The notes under the pieces were generated by a model. That model was given only the letters and a program-made list of their open reading frames with translations, did not search any database and had not been told where the DNA came from. This document shows, piece by piece, positions 42,301-52,138 of a stretch of DNA of 64,000 nucleotides. The stretch is from NCBI RefSeq assembly GCF_965208895.1, contig NZ_OZ242363.1, forward strand, positions 1,736,001 to 1,800,000, in the 5' to 3' direction. The translations under genes and the position numbers were made by a program. The DNA comes from Poriferisodalis sp965208895 (lineage in GTDB: Bacteria > Actinomycetota > Acidimicrobiia > Acidimicrobiales > Poriferisodalaceae). Each line of letters opens with the position of its first letter. Positions within the stretch are counted from its first letter, which is position 1.

Positions 42301-45300
42301 TCAGACGACTGGTCGGGTGTCCTGGCCCCCGTGCACCGTTGGCTCACAGCACCATTGGTAACGAAGCGTGTCGAATGGCTCAAGGTAGGAGTCCGGTACG
42401 CCCAAGACTTCGAAGAGCACAGCGCGGTCCAGATCCCCACGGACGACGTCACGGTAAGCCTCGTTCGCCGGAAGAAACTCCCTCAGGCGGAAGCGGCTGA
42501 ATATCTCCTCGCATTCAGCCATCTGAGATGCATCGAGCTGGCGCACATCGAGGACAGGTATCTCACCCACGCGACCGATCGACAGGTTGGCACGCCCGTT
42601 CTGTTGGCGAGAAGAAACCCACCACCGTGCGAGCAACCCCAACGTGGTGTTGCACCAGAGAAGCAAGGGCACATTCCAGATCGAGGACTCGGCATGGAAG
42701 CTCGGCCATGCACGGCCACCGATGCACCGCGGAGACCAGCATGCACCCAGCCGCTGGCTGTTGAGCTGAAACTCCAGGTTCATATGCAAGCGCGATGCCG
42801 CTTGGTCCCAAACGCGCCGCGCGTCTTCGTCGCTCGCATCAGGTGCCAGTTCACCGAGGCTGTCTGGCAGCACTTCCAATCGGCTCTCCCTGCCGGAAGC
42901 CGTCGAGTGAGCCCACAGCACCGGATACGAAGCCCCTCTCCAAGAGTCGCCTTGGAATTGAGCCATGCGTATACGAAATGGTGCTCCATATGCGCCCGTG
43001 CCTCGCTCCAAGGCCGCCACTGAACGGGGCCGGACCCCAATCGCCGCGTTGCCCGGGCCGACCTGCCCGAGCGCGCCAAGACGCACAATCGGAATCTGCC
43101 GCTCGGGGACGCGAGCCAGCCGCAGAGCACCCTGGGCCAACGCTGCCGCACTCAGAGCGACGTCAAAGGCGCTGACTTGACCGTATCCGCCGTCGGACAT
43201 CTCGCCTCGGAACCAAACTCCGATGCGATCATCCCCGATGTGCAGGTCTCCGTAAGCGGCATCGGCCTGGCGGGCGGCTTCGATGTTCCGAGCCAATTCC
43301 ACTGCCTGAGCGTGATTGTCCGGCCTGTCCAGCAGTGCCACCCAGCACACCGAATCAACTCGTGCCGGCGCTTCGTCCTGTTCGCCATTGGACCGGGTCT
43401 CGGACGGGCTCAGGCGAGGGAGCAATCGGCGTGTAGCAATCACCAAGACCTCGGCCATCGCCGTGTCGTCGGAGAATGCCCTGTCAGTCGATCCATGCGC
43501 CGCCAGCGAGACCACCAGAATGCTCTCGTAGCTGTCCCTCAGGAGCGCCCGCGCCTTCCGCCATGCGCTCGTGGTGCAGAATGTCGCCGGCAAGACGAAC
43601 GCAATCGTCCCGCCCGGCCTGACCTTGACGTGGGCGAGATCGAGAAAGTAGCTGGCAAGGCCGGCGTGGCCGTGACCTGCAGACTTGCCCCGGCCTCGGT
43701 ACAAGGCGATATTCGTGAGCCGCTCGCTCATCGCCGTCTGCTCAGCCTCGGAATTGCCGAAGCCGGCAAACGCCGGCCGCGGAACGCCGACTCGTTCGCC
43801 TTCCTGACCGACGGTGCGCACGTAGGGCGGATTCATGATGACGATGTCGGCGGCGCCATGGGCGAGAACAAAACGATGCTCGCTGTCGTCTGTTGGCCGC
43901 TCCCCGGTGCCAGCAGCAACCGAGCGGCCGGTGCCGAACAGCGAGGTGGCTTCGACGTCGTCAATCAACTCCAATGAGCCAATCGAGGTCACCGTCAGGT
44001 TGTTCGCCTCTGGTCCGGCGGCTGTCGTCAAGCCGTAGGGCATGAGGTGGATGTTCGTGTCCCCGAACGGCACAGAAGGATGCACTGCGGACAGCATCGA
44101 CGCTGTCACGTGCACAGCAGCAGGCATGATGTCGGCCCCAACAAACACACGTTCCATGCAAGCCGGGTGCAATATGGCATCATTGATGCCTGCTTGTCTG
44201 CAGCGCGAGGCGACGTGGCCATAAGCCGCAGAAAGCAATGCCCCGGTGCCGCACGCCAGATCGGCGATCCGCAGTGCCCGGACCTCTTCCTGGTCGCCGA
44301 AATCACACGCGAGTCGACTGACGGCCAATTCTGCGAGAAGTGAGGCAGACGACGGCCGCGTGTAGAACGTGGCCAAGAACTTGCGGTCGGCGATCAGGCG
44401 CCCGAATATCTGTCCTGTCATGTCCTGCGTGGTGGCGATGCCAAGACCGACCAGTTCGTCGGCGACGCCTGCGAGCCGCTCGAGCACGCGACGGCCCACA
44501 TCCGCCGGAAGCGGCAGCAATACCCGGTTGGCGATCTCAAATATCGGCCAATAGTTGATCTTCAAGATCGCCCGCCACGCGGCGTGAAGGTCGGCGGGCA
44601 GGAGCGCTCCGCCGTTACGCAATTGTTCGATGCTCGGAACTCCCTCGTGCATCGGTGCGATGGCATTATGAAAGGTCAGAGCATTGGTGACAATCGTCAT
44701 CGCCATGCGAAGGGTTTGCTCTGTGTTCTCCTGATGCAGGGCGCTGCAGACGGCCCTCAGCGCAGCCGAGCGTTCGCCAGTGATCTCCGACTGAACCAAG
44801 CCCGCCGCATGGGACACGCCAGCCTCGAACGCACGCAGCGCGAGAGCCATTTGGCGCTCGGAGACGGCAATGCACTCGATCAACCGCGCGAGCGCCCCGA
44901 TATCCCCGCTGATCCAGCCATTTCCGGGAAAGCGGCTCGGGTCTCCGCCTTCGGTCAGCGAGAGAATGCAGTACTCCAGCGGTGCAGCATCGAGTGCCTC
45001 ACTGAGTTCGGCCTGCGGCACGCTCGCGAGACTCGGCGGCAGACGAACGGCGACGGCCTGTTCGATGGGATCGCCGGTCGCGGCCAATTCCATTCCGAGA
45101 CGCTGGGAGGCGTCCAGCTCTACCTCACGCGCGGGCGCGTACTCGGTCTCGACAATGACGGGCATGCCGCCTGACATCCGCACCACAATGTCGGGTGCGG
45201 CAGCTGCGGCATCGGCGAGCACTCTCGTCGATTCAGCCTCGGCTGTCCACTTTGGATGCATTCGGTCGAGCGCGGTCGCAAGCCGATCGTTGACTGTCAC

Positions 45301-45327
45301 CTCCCGCGTTCGCGCTGCTCGGTTCAT
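42301..45327 (-). CDS. Large N6-adenine DNA methyltransferase, possibly type IIG
   Basis: A 1008-residue class I methyltransferase. Motif I is RIADLACGTGALLSAAYGHV (about residue 365) and motif IV ADIVIMNPPYVRTVG (about residue 500), so adenine is the target. About 350 residues precede the catalytic core and over 350 follow; these could hold a target-recognition domain. An N-terminal PDIVVRMSGGMPVIVETEYA may be a nuclease-like strand pattern, but the lysine of PD-(D/E)XK is not seen. No restriction or BREX/DISARM genes flank it. ATG 45327 with AGGAG upstream is chosen. Confidence 0.85.
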   Translation of the reverse strand: MNRAARTREVTVNDRLATALDRMHPKWTAEAESTRVLADAAAAAPDIVVRMSGGMPVIVETEYAPAREVELDASQRLGMELAATGDPIEQAVAVRLPPSLASVPQAELSEALDAAPLEYCILSLTEGGDPSRFPGNGWISGDIGALARLIECIAVSERQMALALRAFEAGVSHAAGLVQSEITGERSAALRAVCSALHQENTEQTLRMAMTIVTNALTFHNAIAPMHEGVPSIEQLRNGGALLPADLHAAWRAILKINYWPIFEIANRVLLPLPADVGRRVLERLAGVADELVGLGIATTQDMTGQIFGRLIADRKFLATFYTRPSSASLLAELAVSRLACDFGDQEEVRALRIADLACGTGALLSAAYGHVASRCRQAGINDAILHPACMERVFVGADIMPAAVHVTASMLSAVHPSVPFGDTNIHLMPYGLTTAAGPEANNLTVTSIGSLELIDDVEATSLFGTGRSVAAGTGERPTDDSEHRFVLAHGAADIVIMNPPYVRTVGQEGERVGVPRPAFAGFGNSEAEQTAMSERLTNIALYRGRGKSAGHGHAGLASYFLDLAHVKVRPGGTIAFVLPATFCTTSAWRKARALLRDSYESILVVSLAAHGSTDRAFSDDTAMAEVLVIATRRLLPRLSPSETRSNGEQDEAPARVDSVCWVALLDRPDNHAQAVELARNIEAARQADAAYGDLHIGDDRIGVWFRGEMSDGGYGQVSAFDVALSAAALAQGALRLARVPERQIPIVRLGALGQVGPGNAAIGVRPRSVAALERGTGAYGAPFRIRMAQFQGDSWRGASYPVLWAHSTASGRESRLEVLPDSLGELAPDASDEDARRVWDQAASRLHMNLEFQLNSQRLGACWSPRCIGGRAWPSFHAESSIWNVPLLLWCNTTLGLLARWWVSSRQQNGRANLSIGRVGEIPVLDVRQLDASQMAECEEIFSRFRLREFLPANEAYRDVVRGDLDRAVLFEVLGVPDSYLEPFDTLRYQWCCEPTVHGGQDTRPVV

Positions 45328-45527
45328 TCTTGAACGTCTCCTGCCCAAACGCTGACAGCCTTTGCTGGATTGACCAACTCGGACTCACGTCGATGCCGCG
45401 ACCCTAAACCCCAGATGTCACAAGCTCTGGCATCGGCAGGCGGTGGCTGCGGCCTCAGACGAGCAGGATTAGGCTCAGCTCGTCCGCTCGCAAGCATGTG
45501 TCGCGGGCGTGAGCGGAGAGGGAGAAC

Positions 45528-46715
45528 ATGCGCTCAAGAACTCTGACACGAATCACAGCAGCGCTCCTCGGCGTGGCACTGCTCGCTGCTGCCTGCGGCG
45601 GTGACGACGACACCGATGCCGCTGCGACGACGGAGGTGCCCGCGGCAACCACTGAGGCGGCCGAGCCCGAGCCTGCCGTCGAGGACGACGAGATGGACGT
45701 GATGTCCACCGCGGACATCACGGCTGCATTCGTGCTCGTCGGACCCGTCGGCGATGCCGGCTGGAACTGGGCCCACGACCAAGGCCGAATCTTTGCCGAG
45801 GCGCAGACGGGGGCGAGGACGCTGTTCGTGGAGAGCGTGCCCGAGAACTCTGAAGCCTTCAAGGAAGTCGCCGTCGATTTCATCGAGAACGAAGGCGCGG
45901 ACATCATCTTCGGCACATCGTTCGGCTACATGGACCCGATGCTGGAGCTGGCCGACGAGTATCCCGATGTCGTGTTCGAGCACGCCTCGGGCTACAAGAT
46001 GAACGACACCAACTTCGGCAACTTCTTCGGCCGTATCTACCAGCCTCGTTACCTGTCGGGCATGGCAGCAGGCGCCATGACCGAGACCGGTCAGATCGGC
46101 TACGTCGCCGCGTTCCCGATTCCCGAGGTGATCCGCGGCATCAATGCGTTCACCTTGGGCGCGCGCGAGGTCAACCCCAGCGCTGAGGTCCATGTCAACT
46201 GGACCTTCACCTGGTTCGATCCGGCGATCGAGGGCGACACCGCCAGCGCGCTGCTCGAAGCCGGCGCCGATGTCATCGCCATGCATCAGGACTCGCCGCA
46301 GGCAGGAGTCGCCGCGCAGGACGCAGGGGCGCGCTGGGTCGCCTACAACTCCGACATGCGCGACTTCGCGCCGGAGGCCTTCGTCACCGCCCCGATCTGG
46401 CACTGGGGCCCGCGCTACGCAGCGACGATCGAGGCTGTCGCATCGGGCACCTATTCGCCGGGGGCGTACTGGGGCGGCATGGAAGACGGCATCGTCCAGC
46501 TCGCTGAGCTGTCCGCGGATGTGCCCGGCGATGTCACCGACCGCATTGGCGAATTCGCCGATCTGATCCGCACCGGCACTTGGGACGTGTTCACCGGCCC
46601 GATCAATGACCAGGACGGCACTGAGCGTGTCGCTGCCGGCGAGACCATGGAGGACGGGCCAATGCTGGGCATGGACTGGTTCGTCGAAGGCGTCGTGGGT
46701 GACGCCAGCCCCTGA
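45528..46715 (+). CDS. BMP-family substrate-binding lipoprotein
   Basis: Extracytoplasmic receptor of a nucleoside (or purine/riboflavin) ABC importer, 395 residues. A lipobox LLAAACGG puts the lipidated Cys near residue 23, followed by an acidic linker. FVLVGPVGDAGWNWAHDQGR is the family opening; IIFGTSFGYMDPMLELADEY, NNF-type NFGNFFGRIYQPRYLSGMAA and DVIAMHQDSPQAG match BmpA/PnrA. It precedes the ATPase and two permeases in transport-operon order. Confidence 0.93.
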   Translation: MRSRTLTRITAALLGVALLAAACGGDDDTDAAATTEVPAATTEAAEPEPAVEDDEMDVMSTADITAAFVLVGPVGDAGWNWAHDQGRIFAEAQTGARTLFVESVPENSEAFKEVAVDFIENEGADIIFGTSFGYMDPMLELADEYPDVVFEHASGYKMNDTNFGNFFGRIYQPRYLSGMAAGAMTETGQIGYVAAFPIPEVIRGINAFTLGAREVNPSAEVHVNWTFTWFDPAIEGDTASALLEAGADVIAMHQDSPQAGVAAQDAGARWVAYNSDMRDFAPEAFVTAPIWHWGPRYAATIEAVASGTYSPGAYWGGMEDGIVQLAELSADVPGDVTDRIGEFADLIRTGTWDVFTGPINDQDGTERVAAGETMEDGPMLGMDWFVEGVVGDASP

Positions 46716-46740
46716 TCGGACTGATCGAAGAGCGCTGAAG

Positions 46741-46790
46741 CCGCCGTCGTCAACGGGGGACGCTGAGGTGTCCCCCGTTGACGACGGCGG
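46741..46790 (+). promoter_or_regulatory. Perfect 21-bp hairpin over the ABC ATPase start
   Basis: Arms 46741-46761 and 46770-46790 are exact complements, starting CCGCCGTCGTC; the loop is GCTGAGGT (46762-46769). The putative ribosome site (GGGGGA) is in the left arm and the GTG start (46768-46770) sits at the loop's end. It may reduce ATPase translation relative to the abundant binding protein, stabilise the bmp message or act as an attenuator. Confidence 0.85.
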
Positions 46791-48288
46791 TCGCGTCGTC
46801 GTCGATCTGCGCGGCATCCGCAAGGAGTTCCCCGGGGTCGTTGCCTGCGACGGCGCGAATCTCACCGTCCGGGCAGGCACCATTCATGCCCTGCTGGGCG
46901 AGAATGGCGCCGGCAAGACGTCGCTCGTCAATGTGCTCTGCGGCGCCTACCTGCCTGACGCCGGCGAGATCTGGGTGCACGGCTCACAGCGCCAGTTCCA
47001 TTCCCCGGCCGACGCCATCGCCGCAGGCATCGGCATGGTGCACCAAGAATTCCGACTGGTGCCGACGCTCACCGTTGCGGAGAACGTGGTGCTGGGCTCG
47101 GCGCCTCGCTACCTCGACATGGGCCAGATCGTCGAGCGGGTGGCCCACCTGGCAGCCTCGTTCTCCCTCGACACCGACCCGACCCGACCTGTGTGGCAGC
47201 TCTCCGTGGGCGAGCGCCAGCGTGTCGAGATTCTCAAGGCCCTGTGGCGCGACGCCGATGTACTGGTGCTGGACGAGCCCACGGCTGTGCTGACACCCGC
47301 CGAGGCAGCCGACCTGGGACTCGCCTTACGTGCGATGGCCGAGCAGGGGCGCTCTGTCATCTACATCAGCCACAAGCTCGACGAAGTGCTGGCAGTCTGC
47401 GACGAGGCCACCGTGCTGCGCGGCGGCGTCACCGTCGCACAGCCGACCAGTCTCGCCGGCGTCGAGCGATCGGATTTGGCCGAGATGATGGTCGGCGAGG
47501 CGGCAGTGCACGTGCAGCGACCCGCAGCACGGACCCGCGGTGACCTCGTGCTCGCCCTGGAAGGCGTTTGTGCGCTGAGCGACCGGGGCCTGCCGGCGTT
47601 GCACTCGGTCGACCTCGACCTGCACGCAGGCGAGATCGTGGGAGTGGCGGGGGTCTCGGGCAACGGCCAGAAGGAGCTGGCCGAGACCATCGCCGGGCTG
47701 CGTCCCGTCACCTCGGGGGCGGTACGGCTGCTGGGCGCCGACGTTGCCGACGAGTCGCCGCGAACCCGCTCGCGCGGGGGGCTGGCCTACGTGCCCGAGG
47801 ATCGCCTCGGCGTTGGCCTGGCGCCCCATATGTCCGTCGTCGACAACTCCGTGGTGCGTGCCTACCCGGCCTTGCGTCGTGGGGTCATGCTGGACCTGCG
47901 GCGCTGCGAAGAGTTCTGCGAGAACCTCGTCGAGCGATTCGGCGTCCGGGTGGGACGCCTGCACGAGGACGTGAGCGCTCTGTCGGGCGGCAACCTCCAG
48001 CGCCTGCTGCTAGGTCGTGAACTGACCGGCGAGCCGAAGGTGCTCGTGGCAGCCCAGCCCACTCGCGGTCTTGACGTGGCCGGCATCGCCGCCATCCAGG
48101 AACAGATCGTCGCGCAGCGCAGCGCTGGCGTAAGCGTGCTGCTCATCTCGGAGGACCTTGACGAGCTGCTCGCGCTGTCTGACCGGTTGGTCGTGATGTA
48201 CGGAGGGCGCATCGCGGCGCGTCTCGACCCGAGGACCACGACCCGAGCCGAGGTAGGCACTGCGATGGCCGGAGGCGGCAGCACATGA
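46768..48288 (+). CDS. Nucleoside ABC transporter ATPase (two-domain, BmpA system)
   Basis: A 506-residue protein with two nucleotide-binding domains, as in sugar/nucleoside ABC importers. First domain: Walker A LLGENGAGKTSLVNVL, signature LSVGERQRVEILKAL, Walker B VLVLDEPTAVLTP. Second: GVAGVSGNGQKELAETIAG (degenerate P-loop), signature LSGGNLQRLLLGREL, VLVAAQPTRGLDV. The degenerate second site is usual. The only credible start, GTG 46768, lies in a strong hairpin. It overlaps the next gene by 4 bp. Confidence 0.94.
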   Translation: MSPVDDGGRVVVDLRGIRKEFPGVVACDGANLTVRAGTIHALLGENGAGKTSLVNVLCGAYLPDAGEIWVHGSQRQFHSPADAIAAGIGMVHQEFRLVPTLTVAENVVLGSAPRYLDMGQIVERVAHLAASFSLDTDPTRPVWQLSVGERQRVEILKALWRDADVLVLDEPTAVLTPAEAADLGLALRAMAEQGRSVIYISHKLDEVLAVCDEATVLRGGVTVAQPTSLAGVERSDLAEMMVGEAAVHVQRPAARTRGDLVLALEGVCALSDRGLPALHSVDLDLHAGEIVGVAGVSGNGQKELAETIAGLRPVTSGAVRLLGADVADESPRTRSRGGLAYVPEDRLGVGLAPHMSVVDNSVVRAYPALRRGVMLDLRRCEEFCENLVERFGVRVGRLHEDVSALSGGNLQRLLLGRELTGEPKVLVAAQPTRGLDVAGIAAIQEQIVAQRSAGVSVLLISEDLDELLALSDRLVVMYGGRIAARLDPRTTTRAEVGTAMAGGGST

Positions 48289-49505
48289 CCGATCCGACCC
48301 ACGCCCCGCTGCACACCGTGGCCCGCGGCAGGGCCCGTTGGCACCGTGGAGTCGTGCGTCCGGTGCTGCAGCGGCGCACCAGAGTTGCCCCCGGCGCGCA
48401 GGCCATCGCCTTCGTCGTGGGCATCGCGCTGGCCCTGATTGCGGGGGCGCTCTTGTTGTGGGCCTCGGGCAACGACACGTTCGCTGTCTATGGACGCATG
48501 GCTGATTCCTCGCTCGGCGGCTTCGACGCCATCTCGCGAACGTTGCTGCGCGCCACCCCACTGGCAATCGCCGGGCTGGCAGTGGCGGTGGCCGGCTCGA
48601 TGGGGCTGTGGAACATCGGCGCCGAAGGCCAGATGATGGCCGGCGCCACAGCAGCGGCAGGCCTCGCCATGGTGGCGGGAGACCTCGCTGGGCCGATGCT
48701 CATCGTGGCGATGCTCATCGCGGGTGCAGTGGGCGGAGTCGTGCTGATCGTCGGACCCGCACTGGCCCGTGCTTACCTCGGCGTGAGCGAGATCATCACC
48801 ACGCTGATGCTGGTCGAAGTTGCGATCCGGATCGTGGAATGGCTCAAGGTGGGACCTTGGAAAGATCCCGAGTCGCTCGGCTTCCCCCAGATCGCGCCGT
48901 TGCCGGACCAAGCCTCGCTGCCGGGCCTCTTCGGCCATGTCCACATCGGGGTGCTGCTCGCCGCAGCACTGCTCGCGGCATTCTGGATGGCAGTCGGGCG
49001 CACCGCATGGGGCTACGAGCTGCGCCTGGCGGGTTCATCACCAGCCACCGCGCGCTACGTCGGCATCTCGCTGCAGCGCAAGGTCCTGGCCGCGCTGCTG
49101 ATATCGGGCGCACTGGCCGGTCTGGCAGGGGCGATCGAGCTGAGCGGCACGGCCACCCGTCTCGAACCGGGACTGTCCAGCGGCTACGGATTCGCCGGCA
49201 TCATCGTTGCGGCGCTCGCGCTGATGCGGCCGGCCGGCGTTGCAGTAGTGGCGTTCGTGTTCGGAGCGGTGCTGCGAGGCGGCCAGGCCATCCAGACGCT
49301 CGGTGTCACCAGCTCCATCGCCACCATCCTGCAAGCCATGATCCTCATCGGCGCACTGGTGGCCGCCGTTCTGCTCAACTACCGCATCCGATGGGTGCGG
49401 CCCGTCGGCCACGAATCCGAGCCGACCTCACCGCCTGCTGTGCCGGCACCGGGCAGAGCCCCTTCCTCGAGCGGCTCGTCGGCGCCGGAAGCATCCGATG
49501 TCTGA
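48285..49505 (+). CDS. Nucleoside ABC transporter permease 1
   Basis: A 406-residue membrane protein of the BPD_transp_2 family, with about 9-10 spans from residue 38 on (AIAFVVGIALALIAGALLLW). The family motif SMGLWNIGAEGQMMAGA and EIITTLMLVEVAIRIVEW are present, and GFAGIIVAALALMRPAGVAV lies in the last third. A Pro/Ser-rich cytosolic tail ends the protein. ATGA overlap with the ATPase. Confidence 0.93.
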   Translation: MTDPTHAPLHTVARGRARWHRGVVRPVLQRRTRVAPGAQAIAFVVGIALALIAGALLLWASGNDTFAVYGRMADSSLGGFDAISRTLLRATPLAIAGLAVAVAGSMGLWNIGAEGQMMAGATAAAGLAMVAGDLAGPMLIVAMLIAGAVGGVVLIVGPALARAYLGVSEIITTLMLVEVAIRIVEWLKVGPWKDPESLGFPQIAPLPDQASLPGLFGHVHIGVLLAAALLAAFWMAVGRTAWGYELRLAGSSPATARYVGISLQRKVLAALLISGALAGLAGAIELSGTATRLEPGLSSGYGFAGIIVAALALMRPAGVAVVAFVFGAVLRGGQAIQTLGVTSSIATILQAMILIGALVAAVLLNYRIRWVRPVGHESEPTSPPAVPAPGRAPSSSGSSAPEASDV

Positions 49506-50454
49506 GGAAGCCATCGTCGGGTTGCTCGTGGCGACCGTGCAGTTCGCCACGCTCGTGTACCTCGCCGGGCTGGGCGAGCTCATTGCCGAACGCTCCGGTG
49601 TGCTGAACCTCGGTGTCGAGGGAATGATGGCGATGGGCGCCGTCAGCGGGTTCATGATGGCACTCGCCACCGGACGGCCCTGGATCGGCTTCGCGTTCGC
49701 TGCGCTGGTTGGCATGGCGGTCGCAGGCGTCCATGCCGTGGTGAGCGTGGTGATGGGCGCCGGCCAAGTGGTGTCCGGCCTCGCCATCACCATCGGAGGC
49801 CTCGGATTCGCCGCCTTCATCGGGCAGGATGCGGTGCGCGAGCGTGCCGATGCCGTGTTCACCGATCTCGGCATCGCAGGCCTTGCCGACATCCGCTGGG
49901 TCGGCCCGATCTTGTTCAACCAGCCGCCGGTGGTGTACCTCGCAGGCTTCCTGGGCATCGCGGCCTGGTTTGTGCTGAACAGAACCAGGCTCGGCCTCGC
50001 GCTGCGCGCAGTAGGGGAATCTGCCTCCACGACGGACTCAGTGGGCCATTCGGTGACGCTCCTGCGCTCGGGGGCTGTGCTGGTCGGGGGCGCCCTCGCC
50101 GGAGCCGCCGGCGCATTCCTGTCGCTCTATATGGCCGCTGGCTGGACCGAAGGCCTCATCGCCGGCCGCGGCTGGATCGCCGTAGCACTGGTCATCTTCG
50201 GGGCGTGGCGGCCTGGACGCCTGGCCGCCGGCTCATTGCTGTTCGGCTTCACGCTGGCTCTGCAGCCCAGGGTGCAGACCTTCGATCTCTCCATCTTCGG
50301 ATTCGAGGTCAACAGGATCTCTCCGGCGCTGCTCGGCATCCTGCCGTTCCTGCTGACCGTCGTGGTGCTCATCGCGATCAGCTTCCGGGCGCGGCACCGA
50401 CCCAGTCCCGCCCCTGCGGCGCTCACACTTCCGTACCGCCGCGAGGAGCGCTGA
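49498..50454 (+). CDS. Nucleoside ABC transporter permease 2
   Basis: A 318-residue partner permease with about 8-9 spans. SGVLNLGVEGMMAMGAVSGF is the family motif, RTRLGLALRAVGESASTTDS the EAA-like cytosolic loop, and GRGWIAVALVIFGAWRPGR the conserved C-terminal segment. Overlaps permease 1 by 8 bp. With the three preceding genes it completes a nucleoside-type importer. Confidence 0.93.
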   Translation: MSEEAIVGLLVATVQFATLVYLAGLGELIAERSGVLNLGVEGMMAMGAVSGFMMALATGRPWIGFAFAALVGMAVAGVHAVVSVVMGAGQVVSGLAITIGGLGFAAFIGQDAVRERADAVFTDLGIAGLADIRWVGPILFNQPPVVYLAGFLGIAAWFVLNRTRLGLALRAVGESASTTDSVGHSVTLLRSGAVLVGGALAGAAGAFLSLYMAAGWTEGLIAGRGWIAVALVIFGAWRPGRLAAGSLLFGFTLALQPRVQTFDLSIFGFEVNRISPALLGILPFLLTVVVLIAISFRARHRPSPAPAALTLPYRREER

Positions 50455-50515
50455 CGGCACGGGCCTGTGCTCGCCGAAGCGCCCGCGAGCGCCTACGCCC
50501 AGTAGGTTTCGACGG

Positions 50516-50842
50516 GTGACAGACGGCCATGCCCACGAAGCCCTGCCTGACGGCACGAAGCTGCAGATCCGCTTGCCGCCAGAGCTCGAAGCCGGTGTGT
50601 GGTCCAACTTCGCCGTGGTGCGCCACTCGCCCTATGAGTTCACGCTCGACTTCATCAGGCTGGACTTCAGCGGCAAGCAATCACCGCGTCGGGGCGTCGT
50701 CGTGCAGCGGGTCAACATGTCGCCGCAGTTCGTGGAACAACTCATCAGCGCACTGACCGACAACATGTCCAAGTTCGCCTCGAACCTCGCTCCGTCCAGC
50801 TTGGAAACGCTGAACCAGCCACAGGACGACCCAGACGACTGA
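50516..50842 (+). CDS. DUF3467 protein
   Basis: A 108-residue protein. GVWSNFAVVRHSPYEFTLDF and RVNMSPQFVEQLISALTDNM are the DUF3467 signature. Soluble and widespread in bacteria, function unknown. Start GTG, 61 bp after the permease gene. It converges with the helicase gene with only 6 bp between. Confidence 0.88.
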   Translation: MTDGHAHEALPDGTKLQIRLPPELEAGVWSNFAVVRHSPYEFTLDFIRLDFSGKQSPRRGVVVQRVNMSPQFVEQLISALTDNMSKFASNLAPSSLETLNQPQDDPDD

Positions 50843-50848
50843 TCGCGC

Positions 50849-52138
50849 TCAGCGATGTGACGAGCGTTGGCGGCCCTTGGACCTCGATCGATTGTTGTTG
50901 CTTCGACGGTGCCGCGATCGGTGCTTGGCCGCCTGGGGCGTTGCCGCAGGGCGTTCGTCGGCCGCGCGCTTCGCTGGCGGACGCTCGAGCGTGCGACGTC
51001 GCGTCTGCGGGCGTGAGGGCTGCCGGATCGCAGCGACGTCGGCGTCGGTGATGGGCTGTTCCAATCCCATCTTGCGTTGCATGGACCTGAGCTCTTTGAC
51101 CTGCTCGGGCTGAACAAGCGAGACCACCACCCCGCCTTGGCCGGCACGGGCAGTGCGGCCTGACCGGTGAAGGTAGGTCTTATGGTCGGCAGCGATGTCG
51201 TAGTGGACGACGGCGCCGACGCCTTCGACATGAATGCCTCGCGCAGCAACGTCAGTCGCGACCAGCGCCTGCACCTCGCCGGCGGCGAACTCGGCCAGCG
51301 CTCTCGTGCGCTGGGGTTGGCTGCGCCCGCCGTGAAGCGCTGCCGCTGCGATGCCCCGGCTCTTCAGCTGCTTGGCCACGCGGTCGCAGCCGTGCCGGGT
51401 CCGGCAGAACACGACCGTCGAACCTGCAGCATCGACCGCTTCGGCGCAGATTTCGGTTCGATCAGTCTTGGCCACGCTCCAGAACACGTGGTCGGCAGCC
51501 CTGATATCGGGAGTCTCGTCGCCGACCTCGTGGCGCACGGGATCGCGCTGATAATCGCGCGTCAGTGTTGCCACGTCTCCGTCGAGCGTTGCGGAGAACA
51601 GCATGGTCTGGCGCTCGGCTGCGGTCTGGTCGAGCAGGCGCCTGACGGCCGGGATGAATCCCATGTCGGCCATGCGGTCGGCTTCGTCGATCACGACCTT
51701 GTCGACAGCGGACAGGTCGGCCTCACCCTGGGAGATCAAATCCTCAAGGCGACCAGGGCACGCCACGAGAATGTCGACCCCGCGGCGCAACGACCCGATC
51801 TGAGCGCCGTAGCCCACGCCGCCGTAGGCGACGCCGACGCGGCGCTTGCCTGCAAACGTTCGCAGCTCTGTCTTGATCTGATCGGCGAGTTCGCGGGTCG
51901 GCGCAAGCACGAGTACCCGCGGCTTGTGCGGCTCGGCATTGCCGACGCCGGCCACGAGCGGAATCCCGAAAGCCAGCGTCTTGCCGGATCCGGTGGGGGC
52001 GCGGCCGCAGACGTCGCGTCCGTCCAAGGCATCGGCCACGGTTGCCGCCTGGATGGCGAATGGCTGGCTGATGCCTCGTTGAGCGAGCGCGCTGACGATG
52101 AAGTCGGGCGCGCCCAGCTGGGCAAAGGTGGGGGGCAT
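50849..52138 (-). CDS. DEAD-box RNA helicase
   Basis: ATP-dependent RNA helicase of 429 residues. Q motif AQRGISQPFAIQAATV, motif I APTGSGKTLAFG, Ia APTRELADQ, II VIDEADRMADMGF, III SATLDGD, V VATDVAARGI and VI HRSGRTARAG are all present. A basic tail (about residues 370-429, RSRHRRSNNNRSRSKGRQR) probably binds RNA. GAGGAG lies before the ATG. A cold-shock gene 257 bp upstream on the same strand suggests a shared role in cold or RNA-structure stress. Confidence 0.94.
   Translation of the reverse strand: MPPTFAQLGAPDFIVSALAQRGISQPFAIQAATVADALDGRDVCGRAPTGSGKTLAFGIPLVAGVGNAEPHKPRVLVLAPTRELADQIKTELRTFAGKRRVGVAYGGVGYGAQIGSLRRGVDILVACPGRLEDLISQGEADLSAVDKVVIDEADRMADMGFIPAVRRLLDQTAAERQTMLFSATLDGDVATLTRDYQRDPVRHEVGDETPDIRAADHVFWSVAKTDRTEICAEAVDAAGSTVVFCRTRHGCDRVAKQLKSRGIAAAALHGGRSQPQRTRALAEFAAGEVQALVATDVAARGIHVEGVGAVVHYDIAADHKTYLHRSGRTARAGQGGVVVSLVQPEQVKELRSMQRKMGLEQPITDADVAAIRQPSRPQTRRRTLERPPAKRAADERPAATPQAAKHRSRHRRSNNNRSRSKGRQRSSHR

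Noticed and set aside
46606..46767. Earlier start for the ABC ATPase inside the bmp gene
   Set aside because: Those codons are the shadow of the bmp 3' end and have no ribosome site; GTG 46768 gives the family N-terminus.
45534..46883. 449-codon frame antisense to the BMP lipoprotein
   Set aside because: Shadow of a clear transporter gene with lipobox; no start site.
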